Shown one piece after another: positions 6,773-17,870 of a stretch of 64,000 bases of DNA. How positions within the stretch are numbered: position 1 is the stretch's first letter; each line of letters opens with the position of its first letter. The notes beneath the pieces were generated by a model. The model saw nothing but the letters and a program-made list of their open reading frames with translations. It searched no databases and was not told the DNA's origin. The translations under genes were made by a program, and so were the position numbers. This stretch comes from Pseudobdellovibrionaceae bacterium (lineage in GTDB: Bacteria > Bdellovibrionota > Bdellovibrionia > Bdellovibrionales > UBA1609), in NCBI GenBank assembly GCA_947444305.1, contig CANEZP010000009.1, forward strand, positions 62,001 through 126,000, given 5' to 3'.

Positions 6773-8611
6773 TTGAAGTTTCCGCAGGATTTTATTGAGC
6801 GTGTGCGCGAGTCTACAAATATTGTAGACATCATCTCGCAGTACGTTCAGCTGCGGAGGACGGGCAACAACTTCCAAGGGCTTTGCCCGTTCCATAACGA
6901 AAAATCAGGCAGTTTTTCGGTCAGCCTCGATAAACAAGTTTACCATTGCTTCGGCTGCAAAGCCTCGGGCAACGTTTACACCTTCGTTCAGCAATTTCAG
7001 GCGCTCACGTTTCCCGAATCGGTCGAGTACCTGGCGAAACGCGCGGGCCTCGCCTTGCCGGAAGTCAGCCGTGGCGAGGCGCAAAGAACCGACGCCAAGC
7101 AAACGCTTTTCAAGGTGAACTCGCTCGCGGCGCAATTTTATCACGAACAGCTCAAGCGCTTGCCCGAAACGTCGGACGTCAAAAAGTATCTCGTTACGCG
7201 GGGCTTGAACGAAGAGCTCATCAACCTCTACAAAATCGGTTACGCGCCCGACGACTGGTCCAAACTCGCCGAATATTTCGAAAACAAAAAAGTGCCGATG
7301 ACGGTGGCCGAGCAACTCGGGCTAGTCAAACGCAGAACGGGCGGCAAGAGCGGGCATTTCGATATGTTCCGCCATCGTTTAATCTTCCCGATATTTTCGT
7401 CGACCGGGCAGTGTCTCGGTTTCGGCGGCCGGGTGTTTTCGAAAGAGCAACAACCGAAATACCTCAACAGTCCCGACTCGCCCGCGTTTCACAAAGGCAA
7501 AGTTTTTTACGGGCTCGATCACTCGGCCAAATACATTCGCAGCGAAGACGAAGCGATCGTCGTCGAGGGCTACATGGATTGGTTGGCGCTCGCTAAGTAC
7601 GCCGTCAACAACATGGTCGCGACCCTCGGCACCGCGCTCACGCAAGATCACGCGCGAGTGATCAAACGTTACACGAACCGCGTGCTTTTACTTTTCGACG
7701 GTGACGAGGCCGGCAAAACGGCCGCGACCCGCAGCCTGCCGATTTTATTGAACGAGGGGCTGCACGCGCGCGGACTTTTCTTGCCTGAAAATTTAGATCC
7801 GGATGATTTCTTAAAAAAGTACGGGGTGACCGAGCTCCGCAAAGTGATCGCGCAGGCGCCGGATTTGTTCGACCTCGTGACGACGCACGCGTGGCTCCAG
7901 GCGAAAGGCAGTGCCAGCGGGCAAATCCAGCTGATGGATGAATTCGCGCCGATCCTCGCGCAAACGAACGATCCGCGCTACCGCAGCCTTTACATTCGCA
8001 ATTTCGCCAACATGTTGGATGTCGACGCGCGGCTCGTTGAACAAAGCGTCAAGAAAGTGCTGTCCGGAAGTCCGGCCGCGCCGTTGAAACCGGTGTTGGC
8101 TAGACCCGCGGCTCCAGCGCCGAAACCGATTCAAGAGGCGGTGGTTGAAGCACCCAAGCCGCTCCTCTTCGATCTGAAGAAAGCGCCGAACAGTGAGGTC
8201 GAATTATTAAACGTTATCCTGTTGAAAGAGGTCTATTTGAAAGAGGCCTTGGAGTCAGGAATTGACGATCAATTCGCCCACCCTGGGGTCAAATTGGTTT
8301 TTAAAAGGATCGCGGAAGTGTATAGACAAATGCCGAGTAAATTTGATAGTTTATCGGCTTTGTTAGCAGGTGAAGTTACACCGGTTGAAATCATTACCCG
8401 TCATTTGTCGGGAAACTACACCGGATTGGACAATGAGGCTGCTCACAAGCTGCTACAAGATTGCATAAAACGAGTTAAGCAAAATTTTTTACGGGTGAAG
8501 TCGAAGGAATTGGTTTCGAGCTTACGTGGAGCGGGACCGGCAAATCCAACGGATCAGCTGGAACAGATTATGAATATCCATAAGAGCCGCAAGTCACTCA
8601 ACCGCGAATAA
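6773..8611 (+). CDS. dnaG: DNA primase
   Basis: A 612-residue primase that makes RNA primers at the replication fork. The N-terminal CHC2 zinc finger is intact (CPFH near residue 38, CFGC about 20 residues later). The catalytic core includes the Toprim motifs VVEGYMD (about residue 263) and LLFDGDEAGKTA, plus DPDDFL. A Pro/Ala-rich linker near residue 445 leads to the C-terminal helicase-binding region. The start is TTG at 6773: family proteins begin a few residues before FPQDFIERVRE, AGGGG lies upstream, and the longer frame from 6620 runs inside yqeY. The weak start may keep DnaG scarce. Confidence 0.96.
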   Translation: MKFPQDFIERVRESTNIVDIISQYVQLRRTGNNFQGLCPFHNEKSGSFSVSLDKQVYHCFGCKASGNVYTFVQQFQALTFPESVEYLAKRAGLALPEVSRGEAQRTDAKQTLFKVNSLAAQFYHEQLKRLPETSDVKKYLVTRGLNEELINLYKIGYAPDDWSKLAEYFENKKVPMTVAEQLGLVKRRTGGKSGHFDMFRHRLIFPIFSSTGQCLGFGGRVFSKEQQPKYLNSPDSPAFHKGKVFYGLDHSAKYIRSEDEAIVVEGYMDWLALAKYAVNNMVATLGTALTQDHARVIKRYTNRVLLLFDGDEAGKTAATRSLPILLNEGLHARGLFLPENLDPDDFLKKYGVTELRKVIAQAPDLFDLVTTHAWLQAKGSASGQIQLMDEFAPILAQTNDPRYRSLYIRNFANMLDVDARLVEQSVKKVLSGSPAAPLKPVLARPAAPAPKPIQEAVVEAPKPLLFDLKKAPNSEVELLNVILLKEVYLKEALESGIDDQFAHPGVKLVFKRIAEVYRQMPSKFDSLSALLAGEVTPVEIITRHLSGNYTGLDNEAAHKLLQDCIKRVKQNFLRVKSKELVSSLRGAGPANPTDQLEQIMNIHKSRKSLNRE

Positions 8612-8642
8612 AATCCTCTTTTGAAGAGTGGAGTATTACCGA

Positions 8643-10475
<1,833 letters not shown>

Positions 10476-10648
10476 CATTTTGACCGGGGATTGCGTTCGC
10501 GATTCCCGCTATTGCGCCACCGGTTAAAACTTGATCGGTGGCTGTAAGTTCTATCCGTAAGCTCACCAAAATTATTTAGTCTTGCGTGCCCTGGTAAGCC
10601 TCTGTAATTTCCTTTTCAGGTTAATCTAGAGGACTTGGACAGGATCAC

Positions 10649-11146
10649 ATGAACGCATTCATCGTCGCTTTTATTCTTTTGTTCTCTTTCACCGCTAGCG
10701 CTACCGTTACCGGCAATGCTACCGCGGCCGTAGCTGACCCTCTAATTCTCGCGCCCGGTGAGACCGGTTACGTCGGTTCAACGCAGGTTGTATGCGCAAC
10801 GGTTCCCTCGCGGCCGGACATCGCGCGGCCCGCTTGTAAGCTGATCGGCGAAGGTTGGTTCGAAAGAACTAAATTCGTTCATCGCGTGTCGATCAATGAC
10901 GTCGTCGTCTTCGCATCGGAAGAGATTGTAAGCATAATCGAGGCGATCGAAACCTACCGGAAGATGGGCCTATGCTCGGCAACCCCTGCGGGCGTGTGCA
11001 AACTCGCGGGACCCGGGCCATTTGCGGGTTCAAGCTATGATTATCGGATCTCGATCGATGATGACAACGTTGTCTATGGTTCAGACAACAAGACGGCTTT
11101 TCTAGCCACGTTCCAGAAGTTGCGTAAAGCTGGTCTTTGTAAGTGA
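10649..11146 (+). CDS. Exported protein with a duplicated cysteine-bounded domain
   Basis: A 165-residue protein with a Sec signal peptide (about 19 residues). The mature part has two tandem copies of a roughly 45-residue unit, each starting with a Cys-Lys-Leu and ending with a Gly-Leu-Cys: CKLIGEGWF...YRKMGLC and CKLAGPGPF...LRKAGLC. In both, the middle reads (H/Y)RVSI-D-like then an aliphatic/aromatic helix. Each unit probably closes with its own disulphide in the periplasm or outside the cell. The family is not known to me. It is probably a single-gene unit 173 bases after rpoD. Confidence 0.75.
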   Translation: MNAFIVAFILLFSFTASATVTGNATAAVADPLILAPGETGYVGSTQVVCATVPSRPDIARPACKLIGEGWFERTKFVHRVSINDVVVFASEEIVSIIEAIETYRKMGLCSATPAGVCKLAGPGPFAGSSYDYRISIDDDNVVYGSDNKTAFLATFQKLRKAGLCK

Positions 11147-11209
11147 ATCACTAACGCATAGTTTCCTTTCCAGACAGGAAAAGGCGCGTTAACAGCTGGG
11201 GAGTTCCGC

Positions 11210-11764
11210 TTGGATTCGGTTCAGAAATTTTCGAAGGTGGCTTGGGACGACGTGCAGGTTCGTTTGCTGCGTGAATCCGACGTCGAACACATCGTGGATT
11301 ACTATTATCAGAAGACGATCAAAACACCTTCGATGGGCTTGGATGTTTCGAGTCTGCCGCCCGAAGAAGCGTTTCGCGAGCGTTACTTAAAGATTGCGCA
11401 GGAGCAGTCGCCCAAGTCCGGTTTGCTCGTCGTCGAGTATCAAGGCCGGCCGGTGGGTCTTCATCCGCTGAGGCCTATTCGGGAAACGGATGCCGACTTT
11501 CACGCGCACTTCTGGGATCCGGAAGTTCGGGGCAAGGGCATGATCGCCGTCTCGGGTTACAAAGCTTGCGCGTTTTTCTTTGAGCAATTCGGATTTGCGC
11601 GAATGCTCTTCACCGTCCCGAAGAAAAACGCGCTGGTGACGGCCGCGGCCGCGAAGCTGCCACTCAAATTCTTAGAAGAAAAACAGATTAGCGGACCGTT
11701 GTTTGACGAAATGACCGTCGCCGTCTACGAGCTAACTCGCGCCGACTTTGAAGCGTACAGATGA
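11210..11764 (+). CDS. GNAT-like acetyltransferase, copy 1
   Basis: A 184-residue protein with the GNAT fold pattern: RLLRESDVEHIVDYYY (beta1-alpha1), LVVEYQGRPVGLHPLRP (beta3-beta4), then the acetyl-CoA loop region EVRGKGMIAVSGYKACAFFFEQFGF. The loop is RGKGM rather than the usual Q/R-x-x-G-x-G/A. The acceptor is unknown. The start is TTG at 11210 in the context GGGGAGTTCCGC. It is followed after 34 bases by a paralogue with the same order of motifs (DFHAH, FFxxFGF), so the pair arose by tandem duplication. Confidence 0.7.
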   Translation: MDSVQKFSKVAWDDVQVRLLRESDVEHIVDYYYQKTIKTPSMGLDVSSLPPEEAFRERYLKIAQEQSPKSGLLVVEYQGRPVGLHPLRPIRETDADFHAHFWDPEVRGKGMIAVSGYKACAFFFEQFGFARMLFTVPKKNALVTAAAAKLPLKFLEEKQISGPLFDEMTVAVYELTRADFEAYR

Positions 11765-11798
11765 TCAGAACGATAAACCAAATAGCGAAGTAGGCCCG

Positions 11799-12356
11799 AT
11801 GATTGAATCCATTCAAAAACTAACGGCGATCGCCTGGGACGATATTCAAGTTCGCAATTACCGAAGTGAAGACGTGGAATCCATCATCGATTACTTTTAC
11901 GAAAAAATAGTCCCGTTGCCTTTCAGGCATTTGGACATCACCAAACGCTTACCGGAAGACGAGTTCCGTCGAAATTTTCTCGAGAAAATGCCCGATCAAT
12001 CCAAAGGCGCGGTAGTCATCGTAGATTATAAAGGCAAGGCGATCGGCATGCACACGCTGACGCCGGTCTTGACGGAGCACGCGGATTTCCATGCGCACTA
12101 CTGGGACGTCGGAATGCGCGGCAAACGTATTTTTCCGATTGCTTGGTATAAGGCTTGTGATCTCTTCTTTAAACGCTTCGGTTTTGAACGTTTGTACTTC
12201 AAGCCGCCGAAGGACAATCCGATGTCGTCGGGCGCTTGCCGGTACATTCCCGTGCGGCGATTAGAGGATGAGGTGCTGACCTATCCAATTTTGCTTCCGA
12301 ATATCTTGGCTTCAGTTTACGAAATTACGCGTGAGGAATTTTACGCACTCAGATAG
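11799..12356 (+). CDS. GNAT-like acetyltransferase, copy 2
   Basis: A 185-residue paralogue of the preceding gene. Shared landmarks are AWDDIQVRNYR at the start, GMHTLTPVLTEHADFHAHYWD in the middle, and MRGKRIFPIAWYKACDLFFKRFGFERL at the CoA loop. The glycine of RGKGM is replaced (RGKRI), which could weaken cofactor binding, so the copies may differ in function. ATG at 11799 is preferred over a start at 11748 that would run back into the first copy. Confidence 0.7.
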   Translation: MIESIQKLTAIAWDDIQVRNYRSEDVESIIDYFYEKIVPLPFRHLDITKRLPEDEFRRNFLEKMPDQSKGAVVIVDYKGKAIGMHTLTPVLTEHADFHAHYWDVGMRGKRIFPIAWYKACDLFFKRFGFERLYFKPPKDNPMSSGACRYIPVRRLEDEVLTYPILLPNILASVYEITREEFYALR

Positions 12357-12490
12357 GTTTTCCAAATAGCTGCGGCGGATCTGCCCGCGGCCCGGTCCTG
12401 ACGGAAATCTGTAATTTGTGTCTAATCCGCAGCTAGCCAGCGGGTCTCGGGGCGCCTACGGTGAGGGAACTTTAACGAAGGAGTTCCCCG

Positions 12491-13066
12491 ATGAAGCAGT
12501 CTTTAAAATTTAGTTTGCTGGCTCTAACCGTACTGTCGACTTCTGTCTTTGCGCGCGAGCGTTTGGTGGATGGACTGCAACCTGAAAGCATCATCGCTTC
12601 GGTTGAGATGGTCGGCCGTCCCGGTTACGAGACGCAAGCGGCGTTGGTTCGCAACGAGGATGAGCCCAGTCTGTTGATCGTTGAAACGCGCGGGGCCGCA
12701 AATTATCTTGTCTTCGATAATGCCAAACTAAATCTATCCGTAAAGAATCCCGGATCGACGAACGCGAAACTGTCGGTCAACGCGGCGGGCTCGCTCGTTG
12801 TGTCCTCGGACAATTCGAACTTTCCTTCGCGCGACCGTTGGTCGCGTAAGTACACGATTGCCTACCGCGACGGCCAATACGTACTGGCGGGCTTCACGCT
12901 CGATTACAACGACACGCTCGACGGGCGTAATGATCAAGTTTGCGACTATAATCTGCTCACCGGCAAGGGTGTGCTGAACGGTCGCGAAGTACGCGTGCTT
13001 ACGCAGCCCGCCGACGTTGCGATGCTCGAAGATTCCGAAAAGCTTTACACCTGCAAAGGCTGGTAA
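12491..13066 (+). CDS. Exported hypothetical protein (191 aa)
   Basis: A secreted protein with a signal peptide (MKQSLKFSLLALTVLSTSVFA|RE) and a strong GAAGGAG ribosome site. The mature part is beta-rich (AALVRNEDEPSLLIVE, RKYTIAYRDGQYVLAGF) with two cysteines near the C-terminus (QVCDY and YTCKGW) that may form a disulphide. YRDGQYVLAGF resembles the edge strands of small periplasmic beta proteins, but I cannot name a family. Confidence 0.72.
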   Translation: MKQSLKFSLLALTVLSTSVFARERLVDGLQPESIIASVEMVGRPGYETQAALVRNEDEPSLLIVETRGAANYLVFDNAKLNLSVKNPGSTNAKLSVNAAGSLVVSSDNSNFPSRDRWSRKYTIAYRDGQYVLAGFTLDYNDTLDGRNDQVCDYNLLTGKGVLNGREVRVLTQPADVAMLEDSEKLYTCKGW

Positions 13067-13131
13067 CTCACAAGGCACAAGGCTCGAGTCACCAGGCACC
13101 GGCCGTCATCCACGTCATCTCTTTGCCTCCG

Positions 13132-13161
13132 CGTACTATGTCCGATTTTGGACATAGTACG
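13132..13161. repeat. Perfect 12-bp inverted repeat (REP-like palindrome)
   Basis: CGTACTATGTCC and its exact complement GGACATAGTACG are separated by GATTTT. No T tract follows on the + strand, so it is not a classical terminator of the preceding gene. Such extragenic palindromes can be targets of RAYT transposases, and a Y1 transposase gene exists at 43.0 kb; any link between the two is inference. Confidence 0.75.
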
Positions 13162-13282
13162 TAGAGGGGACGTGAAAGCTCTAGGCCCGCTTCTGCCTCA
13201 TGCCTCGCTCGGCCGCAATATTAAGAATCATTCATGGTCGGTCTAAATTCGTCCAGGCTTCGAAGCATAAATTGCTCGCTTC

Positions 13283-14740
13283 GTGAAGCGCGTGTTAAAT
13301 TTTTTCATGCTCTTCGAAAGATTCGTCCGCACTTCGGTAAGTTACGCAGTTACATCTTCCATCCTTTTCTCGGCGCCGTTCGCGGCCGCACAAAATTCGG
13401 CCAGGCCGTTTAAATCTGCGCTCGATGAAGTCGTCCAGGGTGCACGCTTCCAATCGACGCAAGATGAAATCCGCTCGATCGAATTAGATTTTGCGTCACG
13501 TGAATTGGCGTTGCAGCCGATCCTCGCGTTGAACGCTAGGCGGGCGAATGAGAACCGCCAACAGTTGAACGCCTTCGCGCTGGCGCAACGGCCGCGCATC
13601 GATACGATGGGCGCAAGTCTCATTAAGCCGTTCTCAACGGGCACGCAGTTAGAAGTCGCGCCGGCCTTCGAGCATTCGCTGACGCCGACTCTAACGGGCG
13701 GCGAGCGGGACACTTTCGATTGGCGCTTCACGCTGACCCAAAGTCTGTGGCGCGATTTCTTCGGACGTTCGACCGACCTTCGTCGTACACGTGAAGACTT
13801 CGAACGTAAGCAAAGATTAGGCGACGCGCTACTTAGACAAGGCCAACTCGTTTTTGATTTTGAATCCTTATATTGGGACTGGGCGCTGGCACTTCGGGTC
13901 TTTGAACTCCAACAAAAAAACGTGAAGCGCGGGCGGGAAATTTTGCGATGGGTGCAAGACCGCTTCAATCGCGCGGCGGCCGAAAGCACGGATCTTTTGC
14001 AAGCCCGGGCGCTGCTTACCCAACGCGAATTGCAGGTGGCCACTCTGCAGTCGAGCCTAACGCAAACGGGAACGCGCATCGAACGCTTCGTCCCGAATCA
14101 CACTTGGCAACCTGACCCGAAAGATTTAGAAATTCCGCGCTCGCCGGACGAGTTGGTTTCGGCTTGGAAAGCGGAGCCGCTGAATAATCCCGAGATGCTC
14201 GAGTTTTTGGTCGCCCGCAATGAAGCGCAGGCCGCCGAGCAACGTGCGCTCGAGTCGCGCGAATCCATCCGGCCACAACTCGATTTACAATTAAGTTACG
14301 GTAAAAACGCGATCGACGCCGACGGGGAAGTCGCGCTCAAGAATTCCTACGAAAAAGATCACGATTACTCGAGCATCGGCGTGGTTTTCCGCTCGAGTTT
14401 AGATATAGGCAACGAACGCCGCCGGGTTGAGTCGGCACGTGCGAGCCGCGATGCCGCCGCCAAAAGAAAAGATGCCCTCAGCGCAGAAAACCGCGTCGCG
14501 TGGGATCAGTTGAAGCGTGAGCTTTCCGATTTGGCTACGCGGGTCGACGTCGCGCACCAACTCGTGGACCTGCAAGGCAAGAAGGCGAACGCCGAGCGGG
14601 AACGTTACCGCAAAGGGCGCTCGACGGCATTTCAGGCAATCACTTTCGAACTTGAAGCGGCCGAGGCCGAGATTACGCTTTGGACTTTATACGCATTGAT
14701 GCGCAAAACGGAGGCGAGAGCGCGGTTATTCGCGCGATAA
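13283..14740 (+). CDS. TolC-like outer membrane efflux protein
   Basis: A 485-residue outer-membrane factor. A signal peptide ends near residue 36 (FAAA|QN). Two OEP halves follow, with long coiled alpha-helical segments (RREL-rich and ERERYRKGRSTAFQ near residue 440) that form the periplasmic tunnel. It would pair with the RND pump that starts one base after its stop. The GTG at 13283 has no clear ribosome site; GTG 13292 or ATG 13307 are possible. No membrane-fusion adaptor gene lies beside the pair. Confidence 0.85.
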   Translation: MKRVLNFFMLFERFVRTSVSYAVTSSILFSAPFAAAQNSARPFKSALDEVVQGARFQSTQDEIRSIELDFASRELALQPILALNARRANENRQQLNAFALAQRPRIDTMGASLIKPFSTGTQLEVAPAFEHSLTPTLTGGERDTFDWRFTLTQSLWRDFFGRSTDLRRTREDFERKQRLGDALLRQGQLVFDFESLYWDWALALRVFELQQKNVKRGREILRWVQDRFNRAAAESTDLLQARALLTQRELQVATLQSSLTQTGTRIERFVPNHTWQPDPKDLEIPRSPDELVSAWKAEPLNNPEMLEFLVARNEAQAAEQRALESRESIRPQLDLQLSYGKNAIDADGEVALKNSYEKDHDYSSIGVVFRSSLDIGNERRRVESARASRDAAAKRKDALSAENRVAWDQLKRELSDLATRVDVAHQLVDLQGKKANAERERYRKGRSTAFQAITFELEAAEAEITLWTLYALMRKTEARARLFAR

Positions 14741-14741
14741 T

Positions 14742-17700
14742 ATGAACCTAATTAAACTTTCGCTCGACCGTACCGTCTTCGCGTGGATTTTAATGGCCGC
14801 TTTGATCACCTTCGGTGGGGTAGCGGCGATGCAGCTCGGTGTTTCGCGTTTGCCCGACGTCGATTTCCCGGTCATCTCGGTGTCGGTGGCTTTCGAAGGC
14901 GCCGCGCCCGAAATCGTCGAGGCCGAACTCGTCGATCAAATCGAAGAAGTTCTGCTTAACGTTGAAGGCATCAAGCAGATGCGCTCGAGCGTCCGCCAAG
15001 GTTCGGGTTCGGTTCAACTCGAATTCGATATCAACCGCGACGTCGACGTCGTCTTGCAAGAAGTGCAAACGGCCTTGAGCCAAATTCGGTTTCCGCTCGG
15101 CGTGGATCCCCCCGTCGTCCGTAAGCAAAACCCGGAAGAAGATCCGATTCTGTTCGTGGCTTTGACCGCGAAGGATAAACCTCTTCGCGACATGATCGTG
15201 TTCGCCGATCAAACCTTGCTCGATCAATTCCGTTTCTTGCCGAACATCGGCGAAGTTTCGGTCGCAGGGTTTTCGGAGCGTAACCTTAGGATCTGGCCGG
15301 ACCTCGATAAACTAAAGAAAGCCGATCTTACGATCACCGACATTATCGATGCAATCTCGACCCAGCACATCGAAGCCGCCGCGGGCCAGTACGTAGATAA
15401 AGACCGCGAGCTGCGCGTGCGCTGGCTCGGTGAAGCTTACAACGTAGACGAATTTAAAAATCTTCGTATCTTGCGCCGGGGTGGCTCAACGATTCAGGAT
15501 GCCGTCTACCGCATCGGTGACGTCGCGAAGGTTGAAGACGGATTGTCGGATATTCGCCGGTTGGCGCGAACTAACGGATCCTCGGCTTTAAGCGTTTCCA
15601 TTAAAAAGCAACGTGGTGCGAACGAAGTCGATCTCGCCGACGCCGTAATCAAGAAAGTCGCAGAGGTGAAGAAGACCTTGCCCGAAGGTTACGATCTATC
15701 GGTACGCATCGACTTTACTAAATCGACCCGCGCAGTCGTGCATACGACGATCGAAAAACTGATCGTCGCCGCTTGCGTGACCATTTTAATCTGCTTCTTG
15801 TTTTTGGGAAGCTGGCAGGCCGCCGTAAATATCTTGTTCAGTATTCCGACTTCGATCGTCGGTACGTTTTTGGTCATTTACTTCATGGGCTTTACGCTCA
15901 ATCTGTTCACGTTACTTGCGTTAACGCTGGCGATTTCGATCGTCGTCGACGATGCGATCATGCTTTTAGAAAACATCGTGCGCCATTCGCGCATGGGCAA
16001 GCCGCCCAAGCAAGCGGCCTACGACGGCGCCATGGAGATTTTGCCCGCGGCCACCGCGGCGACCCTCGCGGTCGTAGCGGTTTTCGCGCCCGTAATCTTT
16101 ATGTCGGGGATCACCGGCAAATTCTTTTTCCAGTTCGGCGTAACGATGTCGGCGGCGGTTTTGATCTCGCTACTCGAAGCCGTGACGATCACGCCGATGC
16201 GCGCGGCCGCATTAATGTCGACGACGCAAAAAGTTTCCCGCTTCGAGCATTTCTTGGACGTGAAGTTTGAGCGGCTCGCGCACATGTACCAAGGTTGGTT
16301 GGCGGCCGTTTTAAATTGGTCGAAGACGGTCGTGGCCTTGTCGCTCATTTTGTTCGTGGCTTCGATGTTTTTAGTTCGCAAAGTTCGCCAGGAATTTTTG
16401 CCCGCGCAGGATCAGAACTTGATCTTGTTGCAAGGTCAGTTGCCCCCCGGATCTTCACTAGAAACCACGAGCACGGCCGCGAACAAGATCGAAGAGATCG
16501 TCAAAGCCATGCCCGAGGTCGAAGGCTATCTAATGTCCGTCGGGGGCGGGGGCGGCGCTTCGAACGTGAACCAGCTCTTCATGCCGATCACGCTTACGCC
16601 GCGCGAAGGCCGATCGGTTCCGCACACCAAAGTGATGGACAATATCCGCGCCGGCTTAAAGGACTTAAAAGATATAAAAATCTCGCTGCGGGACGTGTCC
16701 TCGCGGGGTCTGACGACGGGCCGGCAGTTCCCGCTGTCCATGAATATTATGGGGCCCGATCTCAACGTGCTCGACGAAAAATCCAAAGAGATCATGAAGC
16801 GGTTAACCGACGAAAAGTTGGCGCAAGATTTAGACACCGACTTCCGTAAAGGAATTCCGGAATTGGAAATCGAACCCTTGCGTGACCGTTTAGCTTCACG
16901 CGGGGTAAGCGTCGAAGCCGTGGCGGTTACGCTAAATGCGGCGTTGGCCGGGCTTCGCGTCAGTCGTTACACCGCCGGCGGGCGACGTTACGATATTCGC
17001 ATCAAAGTGCCCGACGAACAGGTCACCGCGCGTGCCGATATTCAGAAAGTCGCGGTTCGCAACCAATTCGGAAACATCGTCGCGATCGGCGATCTAGTAA
17101 AGATGGAAGAAAAGGGGACGATCCAATCCATCACGCGCATCAACCGGCAGCGCGCGATCGGGATCTTCGGCCAGCTGACCTCCGGGCAATCGCAGTCAAA
17201 AGTTTTAAATCGCGCCGAGGAAATTGCGCGCGAAATTTTGCCCGAGGGTTACACCGTCAGCCTCGAAGGTGCGAGCGCGGGCCTAAGCGAAAGCTTCAGC
17301 AGCTTAACGATCGCGTTGGCGATGGGCATATTAGTCGCCTACATGGTGTTGGCGATTCAGTTCAACTCGTTCCTGCATCCGATCTCGGTTCTTATGGCAT
17401 TACCGTTCAGCGTGACCGGGGCGTTGCTGGCGCTTTGGGCGTTCGACGTTTCGCTTAATCTTTTTAGCTTCATCGGTTTGATCGTTTTGATGGGTATCGC
17501 TAAGAAAAATTCGATCTTGCTCGTCGAGTTTACGAATCACGTGCGCGACCGAGAGGGCAAAGACGTGCTCACCGCGCTGACCGAAGCTTGTCCCGTGCGC
17601 CTGCGCCCGATCTTGATGACTTCGACCGCGACGGTCATCGCGGCGACGCCGTTGATTTTCGGGAATTCGATGGGGCAAGAAACGCGCACGCCGATGGGTT

Positions 17701-17870
17701 TAACCATCGTGGGCGGAACGATACTCTCGACTTTTTTAACCTTGTTCGTGGTGCCGGCGATTTACCGTGTGCTATCGAATTTTGAAGGAGTCCGCGAGAC
17801 GTCTTACGACTACGATGCGCCGAAGTCGAGTAGCGGTGGAACACCGGCTCCCGCGCCGGCCGCGCACTAG
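14742..17870 (+). CDS. RND-family efflux pump (HAE1-type)
   Basis: A 1042-residue inner-membrane proton-driven exporter of the AcrB/MdtBC type. TM1 is near residue 12. The first porter domain has FPVISVSVAFEGAAPEIVE. TM4 carries the proton-relay pair VVDDAIMLLENIVRH near residues 400-405, and TM10 carries the lysine in LMGIAKKNSILLVEF. The length and twofold repeat are typical. It follows the TolC gene with a 1-base gap, so the two are translated together. The tail ends in a short Pro/Ala-rich stretch. Confidence 0.95.
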   Translation: MNLIKLSLDRTVFAWILMAALITFGGVAAMQLGVSRLPDVDFPVISVSVAFEGAAPEIVEAELVDQIEEVLLNVEGIKQMRSSVRQGSGSVQLEFDINRDVDVVLQEVQTALSQIRFPLGVDPPVVRKQNPEEDPILFVALTAKDKPLRDMIVFADQTLLDQFRFLPNIGEVSVAGFSERNLRIWPDLDKLKKADLTITDIIDAISTQHIEAAAGQYVDKDRELRVRWLGEAYNVDEFKNLRILRRGGSTIQDAVYRIGDVAKVEDGLSDIRRLARTNGSSALSVSIKKQRGANEVDLADAVIKKVAEVKKTLPEGYDLSVRIDFTKSTRAVVHTTIEKLIVAACVTILICFLFLGSWQAAVNILFSIPTSIVGTFLVIYFMGFTLNLFTLLALTLAISIVVDDAIMLLENIVRHSRMGKPPKQAAYDGAMEILPAATAATLAVVAVFAPVIFMSGITGKFFFQFGVTMSAAVLISLLEAVTITPMRAAALMSTTQKVSRFEHFLDVKFERLAHMYQGWLAAVLNWSKTVVALSLILFVASMFLVRKVRQEFLPAQDQNLILLQGQLPPGSSLETTSTAANKIEEIVKAMPEVEGYLMSVGGGGGASNVNQLFMPITLTPREGRSVPHTKVMDNIRAGLKDLKDIKISLRDVSSRGLTTGRQFPLSMNIMGPDLNVLDEKSKEIMKRLTDEKLAQDLDTDFRKGIPELEIEPLRDRLASRGVSVEAVAVTLNAALAGLRVSRYTAGGRRYDIRIKVPDEQVTARADIQKVAVRNQFGNIVAIGDLVKMEEKGTIQSITRINRQRAIGIFGQLTSGQSQSKVLNRAEEIAREILPEGYTVSLEGASAGLSESFSSLTIALAMGILVAYMVLAIQFNSFLHPISVLMALPFSVTGALLALWAFDVSLNLFSFIGLIVLMGIAKKNSILLVEFTNHVRDREGKDVLTALTEACPVRLRPILMTSTATVIAATPLIFGNSMGQETRTPMGLTIVGGTILSTFLTLFVVPAIYRVLSNFEGVRETSYDYDAPKSSSGGTPAPAPAAH

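Noticed and set aside
13342-14079. 245-codon minus-strand frame opposite the TolC gene
   Set aside because: Composition is Arg/Ser/Cys-rich as expected of an antisense shadow in GC-rich DNA, and the sense gene has clear OEP features.
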